A DNA stretch of 64,000 nucleotides. Origin: Brachypodium distachyon (lineage: Eukaryota > Streptophyta > Magnoliopsida > Poales > Poaceae). A program made the position numbers and the translations under genes. The DNA is taken from the NCBI RefSeq assembly GCF_000005505.3, contig NC_016131.3, positions 40,692,855 through 40,756,854 of the forward strand, given 5' to 3'. Every line of letters starts with the position of its first letter. The stretch's first letter is position 1. Below the pieces are notes generated by a model. The model made no database searches and was not told the origin of the DNA. It was given only the letters and a program-made list of their open reading frames with translations. Below are positions 56,104-64,000 of the stretch, in pieces.

Positions 56104-56121
56104 CCCCACGGTGGGCGCCAA
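56104..56121 (-). other. Primer binding site of S
   Basis: The minus strand reads TTGGCGCCCACCGTGGGG, one base inside the LTR edge at 56123. It is a TGGCGCC-type plant gypsy primer site and fixes the S sense strand as minus. Confidence 0.75.
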
Positions 56122-56122
56122 C

Positions 56123-56285
56123 TGTCATGGTGGTGTCACGGCAGATGCCATAGGATGGCTTAACTTGGGGCCGATGGACGATGGAGGATCCGGAGGAGGG
56201 AGGACGTGACTTGAAACACGCACAAGTTGCACAAGCACACACAGATTTACCCAGGTTCAGAGCCCTCGTATTCTTGAGGAAGAAG

Positions 56286-56317
<32 letters not shown>

Positions 56318-56867
56318 GAAGTAGACCCTGGATGTCTAAGTGCACCCCCTCTTTCTACAGAGGGGTAAGGTTCTATTTATAGGCCGCCTATGTCACACTG
56401 ACATGTGGGCTGAGTCTAACGTCATCTTCTTTGGGCCCCGCCGTGCACGCGGCTTGGTTCCCTCCGGGTGGCATCGTAGAGTACAAGACAACTTTACTTT
56501 TCCCTGGCACCATGCAAAAAGTACCGCTATCCTCTGCCAGCTTCCATCAGAGATTCTCTTTCGGTGCTTCCTCTCTGCAGTCGCCTGGCATCGGTACGTA
56601 GGCGCTGACCGCTTTTCCTGAGATGATGATGGCGTTGCTTTACTTTGCACCGCGTGGTCAAGATAAGACTGTTGAGAGATCTCGGTGAGCTCGTCCTTAT
56701 CCTACAAACTCATAAGACAAAATAGCCATGCCGGCATACGCCTGGGATGCCGGCTTAGTGTTAGTTTGACTTTACGATGCCGGCATATATAACTATGCCG
56801 GCCTTGCCTCCGTCATTTCGGCTAGAATTGTGTCGCCATGACCCTACCCGGGGTCATCCCCCCGACA
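56123..56867 (-). repeat. 5' LTR of element S (745 bp)
   Basis: The LTR runs from TGTCATGGTGG to CCCCCCGACA, TG...CA with TGTC/GACA inverted ends. A (GAA)n run is inside (56278-56323). The minus-strand TATA-like GTTATATATGCC is near 56783-56794. Its right edge abuts U copy 2 DNA. Confidence 0.8.
56278..56323. repeat. (GAA)n microsatellite
   Basis: About 14 to 15 GAA/AAG repeats, ending with GTAGAAGTAG, lie inside the S LTR. Confidence 0.95.
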
Positions 56868-58194
56868 AGATATATGCTTCATGTGCCCAGATATTCGAGA
56901 AGTCAAGTCCAGTTAATTGCTCTAGGGAAAATACAACATTAGCCTTCATCAGTATTCGAGTCCCCAGGCTCGAATCTGGCAACTGGCAAAATTCGACTTA
57001 GCCGGCTGGGGTCTTATAGAGTCCAACTCCAGTTTTCAAGTACTCAACTCGTTTGCCAAGATTTGTATGTGCTGGAAAGACGTAGATGTTACGTTTCCAG
57101 GCCCTAGAGGAAGCCTACAGGTCTTACCTTTACGCAATGAGCATGGATTCAGGGAGCGACCCTTAGATTAGAATTCTTACTGGAGGGATGCAGTCAATGC
57201 ATATCCAGGCCTAATTTATAGGGCTTACCTTCATACAATGAGTATGGATTCGACTGGAATAACGTAGCTGGTACGAATCCAGACCCGATAGAGAACCTAC
57301 AGGTCTTATCTTCATGCAATGAGCATGGATATGCTGAAGTGACGCAGATGGTGTGACTTCAGGCTCGATGGAATGACCCATGAGACTTATCTTCATGCAA
57401 TGAACATGGATTAACTAGAGCGACGCAGCTAGTGCGGCTCCAGGCTCTATGGATGAAATCCATGAGGCTTATCGTCATGCAATGAGCACAAATAACTGAG
57501 GTGACGCAGCTAGTGCGACTCACTTGTGTCGACTGTAGGCAATCGACTCTTTATGTCATGATTGTTGACTTGGTTTTACCCGTTTAGGTAAAGGCAAAAA
57601 AAAAGCAGACTGTGTGAAGTCTCTAATTAAAATAGACGAGCCGCTGGCCAGTAAGCGACTCAACTAAGAGTCCTTCTATTTACAAGTGAGACTCGAGATG
57701 AGCCTTAGTGTCTGATAGTAAACTCAATTATCCTATATGAAAGATAGTTTCGAGTCATGATATTCGAGTCAGATTTCGTCATGGATGACGTACCTGTTGA
57801 AGGTGAAGAGCCGTTTGGTCAGCCGATGTGACTAGGTGGGCAGTCTAGCCTGACAACTAGATGCACTGTTGGCGTGCGCCAGTGCAGAAACGATCACACT
57901 TCGCGCAGTAAACAAGACACAATGATGATCTCATTGATCCCCGTGCCCATGAAGAGGGCGGTTATTTCCATTCTTGTCGTTTCATATTCCGGCTGATGCG
58001 GAACACGTGGCCATGAACGAAATCATGCGGCCCGGACTTTTTGCTAAAGTAAGCATATAAACGGAGGTAGGGTAAATCAGTTTAACCCTTCTTCCTCCCC
58101 ACGAACAAAACTCGGACGCCCAAGGTTTTAGCCTCCATAGCCAATAACCCTTCGCATTCTCTGCTAAGGACAAGAAAACTTTTGACCCAATGAG
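56868..58194 (+). other. U copy 2 leader region of the antisense ORF
   Basis: It is homologous to 32553-33682. It includes the ~81-bp tandem repeats (57060-57520; AATGAGCATGG cores at 57136, 57237, 57318, 57399 and 57482) and a TATA-like CATATAAACGG (TATAAA 58057-58062), 138 bp before the ORF start. No U LTR is present on this side because S interrupts. Confidence 0.65.
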
Positions 58195-60168
58195 ATGGGG
58201 AAAAGTAAGAAGACCACGGACGCCTGGCCGTTGTCTGCCGTGAATCGCGAGAAGGCCGCCGCCATGCAAGAGGAAGGATTGCTGTCTTCGCGGCCTGGAC
58301 ATGTGTGATTCCCCAGCGAGGAGGTAACCTCTCGTCCTATGCACGCAGAGCGAGTAGTGCACTATGATTTCATCACCCGTGGGCTAGCTTTCCCAGTTCA
58401 ATACTTTCTTCGTGGCTTGCTCTTCGACTACGGGCTTCAACTTCATAATCTTTCCCCCAACTCGTACCTTCACATTGCGTGCTTCGTGATGCTGTGTGAA
58501 TGCTTCCTCGGGATAGCCCCACACTTGGGTCTTTGGAAGAAAATGTTCACGATCAAGCGTCAAGGAAAAGACGCAATCGGGTGCATAGATATTCAAGTTC
58601 ATGCAAATGCCAAATTCTTCGACCTCTGAGAGAGGGAGCCTCTCCGTCGATGGAGGTCAAAGTGGTTTTATGTCATCGGCTTCAGTCTTCCTGAATTCTC
58701 TGCAACATCTTCCGTGAAGAAGACGGCGGCCTGGAACCATAAATTGAGTGGGACAGAGCGCGAAGAAGCTGAAACTCTGATGGCCCAAGTCTTATCTCTC
58801 ATGGAGACTCCTCAACTGAAGGTGACGGGTATTCACTTCATTGCTGCTTTTATCCGGAGGAGAATCCAGCCTCTGCAGTCTTGTGCTCATCCCATGTGAG
58901 CATATCAAGGGATTCGTGACCCGACACGGATAAGCACAGTAGAGTTCCCTTCGACCGAGGTGTGTCGACGGGTTCGATGGCTCACTGCCTTGAAGGAGTC
59001 AAAGCCATGTGAGATTGACCCTCCAGTGGCCCCTTATGGACCTGATAGGCCTCGGGAAAAGGTAGCCTCTGAGACTTTTACCAAACCCGTTAGCCTTGAC
59101 CTGAGCTATATGACTGATCATGCTTTTGACTGCAGGAACCCGACAATGAGCCGACCAGCGTTTCTCCACTGACGAAGAAGCGTAGTAGAGAAGACAGTGC
59201 TCCGCAGGTACATACCCGATCAATAGGCACGAGGGGCCCGAACGTCGAGTCTTCGGTATCTGTACCTGCGGTTAAAAGAATCAAGTCCGGCGGGCCCGTC
59301 GCGGCTCGTCGTTACGGTCTTCTTGCTCGGTTTGACCGTAGCAGGTAAATATTTTCACGATTTTGTTTCAGCGTTTCTAGAGATTTTTACTGATTCTCAA
59401 AAACTCTTCTTCAGCCAAACTGGTGGCTCAGGCGAAAACAAAAGGACTCCTGAGTCTGAGTCGACTGGTCTGGACCCGAAGGGGTCGGATCGGTCAACCA
59501 AAGACAAGGTGAATCTCCCCGGGGAAGCTTCAGCAGCTAATCCCTCGGAAGTGAGCGGAGGGAGTCGACCATACGAGTCGACTCACCCTCAGGCGACGAC
59601 TCCAGCTTCGAGTCAGCATGTAAGTAAAGAGTTTTTTGTGTTCTGACCTCCCGGTGGGAGTGATACTCAAGCAATGACTTGAGACTTCAATTGTTTAGCC
59701 AATCGTCCTTTCCATGAGGAGTCTCATTGATGAGTTTGAGAAGACGAAAGCAGAACGCGATCGCCTCCGGACAGAGTTGGATCAATGTCGTCATGAGTTA
59801 GGGGAAACGGCTGCTGAAAAATGTCGCCTTCAAAACTCGCCTCTCTGCAGAGAAAGAGCAAGAAAAAGCTTGGACCGAGCAACTCGAAGGGGCCGCTCGA
59901 TCTGTTGCCGATGAGTATTTGATCTGCCGCTGATGAGATTTTAACCTCTTATACGGTGTTTAATTTTCTTCCCTTCCTTTACAGGAACCCTTGACGCCTC
60001 CGCCGAGGATACTGAAGCATCGGCACCGGCCAACAAGATGATAACAGATTTTCAAAAGCACAAGTCCTTATCCACAAGAAAGCCGATTTCGGCGTTGAGA
60101 GGCGGGAGAAGCATGGATCAACGTCTAGCATCTAGTTTTGTCAGTTTGTGTGTTCTTCGCGGTGTCAT
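58195..60168 (+). pseudogene. Antisense ORF of U copy 2, multi-exon (Transposase_28-like plus coiled coil)
   Basis: It starts MGKSKKTTDAWPLS at 58195. Exons by splice signals: 58195-59061; 59136-59344 (TGCAG acceptor, GTAAAT donor); 59415-59619 (TTCAG acceptor, GTAAGT donor); 59699 onward with a coiled coil (FEKTKAERDRLRTELDQCRH). Exon 1 has the PF04195-like core. Stops at about 58306, 58627 and 58897 replace Arg, Arg and Trp codons of copy 1. The coding stretch ends near the truncated LINE at 60169 and continues past it at 61213. Confidence 0.7.
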
Positions 60169-61200
60169 TTTTTTTTGTGAGGAGGAAAACAATCTATTGG
60201 CTTGGCATGTTGCCGGTAGTCAACAAGGTAATGTTTTCATCCCGGACAGGCCCCGGGACTGACCCAAGCGGGAAGCCTACAGAGTTACTGATACTAGCAA
60301 ACTGAGCCAGGCGGTGAGCAAGAACATTACCTTCTCTGGAGACCCGGTTGACCAAAGAACGAGCAAAGGGACTTAGCAAGCCTCTAATATCCCTATACAG
60401 GAAACAGAGAGAGGACCGATCGGTGTTCTCCCCCCAGCAAAGAGCTTTAGTAAGAGTTTGGCTGTCGCTTTCCAGGTGGATGCAGTCGTTAGCAGCAGCA
60501 CACAGGGAGGATATGCCATTGTTGTTCGCTTGGAAGAAGAGCAGACTGTTGTCAGCGAAAAGAAGATGCGAGACACCCGGGGCATTACGGATGATTTTCA
60601 GCTCCCGGAGAGAGGCAGTCTCAATTTCCTTAGCAATCAGAGAGGAGAGACCATCAGCAACAAAGAGGAAAAGGAACGGCGAGAGAGGGTCACCTTGTGG
60701 GAGGCCTCTAGTTGGTTGGAAGCTTTCAAGGATCTGGCCATTAAGCTTGACAAGAGTAATTGACGGATCTGACGCAGGTCATGACACGGTCCACCCAAAC
60801 ATCATGAAAGCCAGACTTACAGAGAGCAGCCTCAAGATAGCCCAGTCAACACGGTCATAAGCCTTGGCCAGATCGAGCTTGTAAGCACAGAACTCTCCGT
60901 TTGCATTGTTCTGCTGAAGTGCATGGAAGCACTGAAAGGCGATAATGGCATTGTCCGTAATCAGTCGGCCAGGAACAAAAGCACTTTGAGTTTTAGAGAT
61001 GATACCCTCCAACAGCAGTCTTAGCCTGTTCACCATGCATTTAGCCACAATTTTGTAGATCACATTACACAGACTGATGGGTCTGAAGTCCTTGAGACAT
61101 AACGGGTTTTTTATCTTCGGGACAAGGACGATGGTAGTCAAATTCACACCGTCTGGCATAACATCGGTGGTAAAGAATTTTCTGACAGCAGCGATAATAT
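60169..61200 (-). mobile_element. 5'-truncated L1-type LINE
   Basis: A poly-T start (60169-60175) marks the poly(A) tail of a minus-strand LINE. A 12-bp target duplication TCGCGGTGTCAT flanks the block (60157-60168, 61201-61212). It codes an RT segment (60779-61159 in one frame): DFRPISLCNVIYKIVAKCMV, the FVPGRLITDNAIIAF stretch and YKLDLAKAYDRVDW. It continues leftwards with frame breaks. Endonuclease and ORF1 are missing, as in typical incomplete target-primed insertions. Confidence 0.88.
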
Positions 61201-61212
61201 CGCGGTGTCATC

Positions 61213-61437
61213 TTGACGATGGAGATGACGCAGTCTAAAAGATTGTTGACCTGGCTCCGTACTCGTTCTGATGTAGGCGTCACGGACTGCTCCATGGAAC
61301 CAGTTGTTCTCACGACTTGTTTTCTGATGTTTTGGATTTTTTCCCCTTGTAATTCAACAACGGAGCAGAAGTTTCACAGTTGCCTTGTAAGGGGTGTATC
61401 CCCATGCATGGTGCGTTCAGCGGCTAATTTTTTTTAA
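61213..61437 (+). pseudogene. U copy 2 antisense ORF, tail after the LINE
   Basis: The frame continues from the duplicated target site (ILTMEMTQSKRLL...) for about 70 codons to TAA at 61435. It has no recognisable domain. It may be the C-terminal region of the antisense ORF or unrelated flank. Confidence 0.35.
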
Positions 61438-62086
61438 ATAATACGAATTTTTTAATCATTTCCGAAAATAATACGTGTTTTTCAAAAATCTCAAAAATAA
61501 TACGGCCTCGGGCTGGGCCACGCCGATTGGGCCCAGTCGGCCTGGCCCAAGCCGAGTAGGCCCAGTCGGCCTCGACCAGGCCGACTGCAGGCCGCCGGCG
61601 GCCCACTCGCTCCAGTCGGCCTAGCCGAGGCCGACTGAAGCCCAGTTGGCTTCGCCTAGGCCGACTGGCCCAGTTGGTTTGGGCCAGGCCGACTGGATTC
61701 GGGTTTTTTTTTCCTCGGACCCTTACGGTCTTTTGAACTAAAATACTCCACGACATAGATAAAAGTAACACGCCAAATCCGATTGGAAGTAATTAGTCTT
61801 CGCCGCTAGTTCGTTGCATGAGCAACGCATACACGACCGAGGCCCATGTTTTGTCTCGAATCCTTGCGTGTTTTTTATAAAGAGTAACATATATCGATAA
61901 TTTGCTGGACAATTTCCGTGTCGATTCTTTGCGATTTGTTTGAACTGAAAGACTTGACATTTGGATAAATTAACATACATCGATAATGTGCTGGTTACGG
62001 AACCAAGGCACGACTAAATTAACATACATTGGTAATACCGCAATTGGACATAATTAAAAATAGAAAATACATTAGAAACACAAGCA
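61438..62086. other. AT-rich lead-in and GC-rich interleaved repeats, then spacer
   Basis: AATAATACG recurs three times (61436-61505). It is followed by a GC-rich block (61500-61695) in which CAGTCGGCC and its inverse GGCCGACTG alternate seven times. 61740-62086 is AT-rich without recognised features and holds the 3' flank of the minus-strand GRF-like gene. Confidence 0.6.
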
Positions 62087-62750
62087 CTACTGAGTCCACT
62101 TAGGCCATTTTCCGCTCGTATTGCCACATTCTTCTGCAGCCTTTGCCACGGCGGCCCTTTCTCTTTGCCTCTCCCTTTTTGCCTCACGAGCATCCTTGCG
62201 CCTTCGTTCCTCCTCTTGCATCTCAAGCGCTTTCTCCCTGTTTTTCCTTAGTGCTTCGTCAATCCAACGACGTTGTTCCTCCCTATGCTCTTTCATCTCT
62301 CTCTCTTGCTCCTCCTTCTCCTGGGCTGCAGCTTTTTCCGCACGCTCCTCCGCGTGGAAAAGCTGCCATGCATTTCGGGACCTTGTTTTGATCTCTTCCA
62401 CCGCCCAATCCGGCATCTCCGTGTCAATCCAACGATACCACATGCATAGGGGCGGAGGAGACTACAAAAAGGCCTACTGTTACAAATCTGCTATGACACA
62501 GAAAACATGTTTTAGAACACCTAAAAGTGCTTGCCGGAGGTTTGTCGTATGGCGAAACCGGGACAGGTGGTTCATACTCATAGTTCGCGCACATGAAAAA
62601 CCTCATGCCCAGCTTATCTGAAAAATCTGTCACCTCCTTCACCTTGCATAGATTGCTGCACCAACACCTGAGATGTTCCACCCCCCGAGGCAACATCGCA
62701 TCTTTCATCCTCCTCGGCCTCTCGCCCTGGTCCGAGCAAGGCAAACTCAT
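62087..62750 (-). CDS. GRF-like zinc finger and coiled-coil protein, two exons with a GC-AG intron
   Basis: Exon 1 is 62535-62750 (Met at 62750) and exon 2 is 62087-62461. The intron 62462-62534 begins GCAAGC and ends TTTTTGTAG, a GC-AG type. Both exons are in phase and give 196 residues. Residues 28-85 hold CWCSNLC, then GMRFFMC and, after splicing, PPLCMWYRWID, which follows the GRF-type zinc-finger layout (Cys-x-Cys, Phe-x-Cys, Cys ... Trp-x-Asp). The rest (about 95-190) is a strongly charged coiled coil (EERAEKAAAQEKEEQEREMK). GRF fingers bind single-stranded nucleic acid in characterised proteins. Many grass copies like this are transposon-linked, so the role here is open. No internal stop was seen. 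Confidence 0.68.
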
Positions 62751-62817
62751 TTGGGGACACTGAAATATTGGAAAAAACAGTAGTGGGAAGGATACTTGGA
62801 TGACTACCGGAGATGAG

Positions 62818-62826
62818 GTATTTATA
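62818..62826 (-). promoter_or_regulatory. TATA box of the GRF-like gene
   Basis: The minus strand reads GAGCCTATAAATACCTC, a near-perfect plant TATA box about 70 bp upstream of the Met at 62750. Confidence 0.7.
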
Positions 62827-62867
62827 GGCTCTCAAACTCATTCTCCCGCCACCGTTTCCCTCCTCTT

Positions 62868-63006
62868 TTTCCCGCCTGGTTTTCCCGCCTCCTTTTCCCG
62901 CCACCGTTTCCCGCCTCCTTTTCGCGACATCGTTTCCCGCCTCGTTTTTGCGCCACCGTTTCCCGCCTCCTTTTCCCGCCTCCTTTTACCGCCACCGTTT
63001 CCCGTC
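62868..63006 (-). promoter_or_regulatory. Array of E2F-like TTTCCCGCC sites
   Basis: Seven perfect TTTCCCGCC copies start at 62868, 62881, 62894, 62907, 62933, 62959 and 62972, mostly 13 or 26 bp apart. Degenerate versions (TTTTCGCGA, TTTTTGCGCC, TTTTACCGCC, TTTCCCGTC) fill the gaps. TTTCCCGC matches the E2F/DP consensus TTTSSCGC. The array lies 40-190 bp upstream of the GRF-like gene's TATA box. Confidence 0.75.
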
Positions 63007-63150
63007 TATTTTAAGTTGTCGGTTTTAATTTCAGTCTTTCTATTGCATATGTATTTCAGTCCTGCCGTTATTTATATGCAAATGTAACTTGAATAAGAAT
63101 GCGAAAATTAGTAACATGTCTCTCTCATACATAGGACCTACATCCAAATA

Positions 63151-64000
63151 TCAGGCACGGCGTCTGGGACGCCGTTCCGAGGGTGCCTGTGGCGTGGTCC
63201 AGCCATACCTATGAGGTGGCACTACGTTGCGCGGAGGAATCACGGACCCATCCTCACGATACTGTGTATCCTCCTGTGTGGGGTCTGGTGGCGGAGTACT
63301 GAACATCCAGCTGTGTTGGACAGAATAGTCCTCTCCTTGAGCGTGATCCTGCTCACTACCCCACGAGGGTTCGGACAACGACGACTGATGCCCGTAGGCT
63401 CCTGCATGTGGGAAAGTACTTAGCATTACAATTGCGCCTGGACACGGTAATGAACACAATAGATAGAAATATACATACCCTGTGGCTGGGTCTGTGGACG
63501 AAACTCGAAGTTCATCCTGGGACTCTGCTGGTGCTGCCACAACGAACCTCCAGCCTCAAAAGAGGTCTGATGCTGGTGCCACGCCGAACCTCCAGCCTCA
63601 AAAGAGGGCTGCTGCTGGTGCCAATAGTCGAAAGAAGACTGCGGCTGGTGCCACGACGAACCTCCGGCCTGCTTAGGAGGTGGTGGCCTGGGCGTCGACT
63701 GCTCTGGTAGACGTGGACGCGGGTGGTGTCGGGGGTGCGGTGCTTCCTGCTGACGTGGCCGCTGCTGGTGCGTGGAGTGACGAGGGGGCCGTACGGACGC
63801 CTGGTGGTGAACGACGTCCGAAGTGCGGGTGCACGTGATAGCCGCGTAAACAGAGCGTAGCTTCTCCTCCATTCGTCTAAGCCAGGACCGGTGCGGCTCC
63901 CGTGGTAGTAGAAGTGGACCGGTCGAAAGCAAACGTCCATACGCAGCGAACTCGGCCTGTAAATCCTGTGTCAACTGAGCCTGCAATTGGCACGAAGAGT
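63151..64000 (-). CDS. 3' part of an unidentified, probably transposon-linked gene (runs off the window)
   Basis: The last exon is 63151-63401. A 77-bp intron (63402-63478, GTATGT donor, CATGCAG acceptor, phase 1) separates it from an exon spanning 63479 to beyond 63986. The upstream exon codes LQAEFAAYGRLLSTGPLLLP and WLRRMEEKLRSVYAAI, then a Pro/Arg/His-rich tract and tandem units of about 14 residues with GGS-WHQ-Q-SFEA pattern. The last exon is Pro/Ser-rich and ends RRPRRRA. I do not recognise the family. The layout recalls C-terminal tails of plant mobile-domain proteins, but that is a guess. Confidence 0.5.

Noticed and set aside
55636..56121. 161-codon minus-strand frame starting at 56121
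   Set aside because: The first codon is TTG within the primer site, so it is not a real start. Only the part from a downstream Met is considered as gag leader.
62121..62621. 166-codon plus-strand frame rich in Ser, Leu and Phe
   Set aside because: It is the antisense shadow of the charged coiled coil encoded on the minus strand.

Overview
This is a retrotransposon-rich stretch of a grass nuclear genome (Poaceae, probably Pooideae). Three things point there: dense nested LTR retrotransposons with tRNA-iMet or TGGCGCC primer sites, a copia-type LTR beginning TGTTGGGAATATGCCCTAGAGG, and grass-style Harbinger and Stowaway ends. I see one convincing intact host-type gene, a four-exon SABATH carboxyl methyltransferase on the minus strand (22469-25674). 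A second intact small gene encodes a GRF-like zinc-finger/coiled-coil protein (62087-62750, minus) and is probably transposon-associated. Nearly everything else is transposon sequence. Family letters W, X, V, U, S and R are mine; no database was available.

Layout. 443-11956: a decayed minus-strand Ty3/gypsy element (W) with both LTRs. Its 3' LTR holds a 2.95-kb X solo LTR and its integrase region holds another solo LTR. A remnant of a second W internal region lies beyond its 5' LTR. 14093-14367: a tiny SMART/TRIM-like element. 14654-15836: a PIF/Harbinger-like element with TTA target duplications. 16603-22103: a full-length L1-type LINE with a perfect 15-bp target duplication. 22469-25674: the SABATH gene, with a hAT-like element in intron 2. 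26332-29737: a second gypsy element (V), plus strand and internally deleted. 31119-31917: a second Harbinger-like element. 31930-61437: a nest of three related gypsy families (U, S, R), apparently of the Tat type. Their sense strands carry gag and RT pieces. Near the 3' LTR each carries an antisense, intron-containing ORF of the 'putative gypsy type transposon' kind with its own TATA-like box.

On my reading, U copy 2 was the host for S. S (5' LTR 56123-56867; 3' LTR remnant 37656-37945) was in turn the host for R. The R sequences between 44401 and 55146 form a roughly 10.7-kb imperfect palindrome: two R 3' halves lie head to head and meet at a gag/RT junction near 50790. A chimeric X-LTR/antisense-ORF junction in one arm at 52419 recurs inverted at 55299, which looks like templated filler DNA.

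61438-64000: GC-rich interleaved repeats, the GRF-like gene, an array of seven perfect TTTCCCGCC (E2F-like) sites upstream of its TATA box, and the 3' end of another minus-strand gene that runs off the window. Intron positions and element boundaries were read by eye from splice signals, TG...CA ends and target duplications. They should be treated as models.
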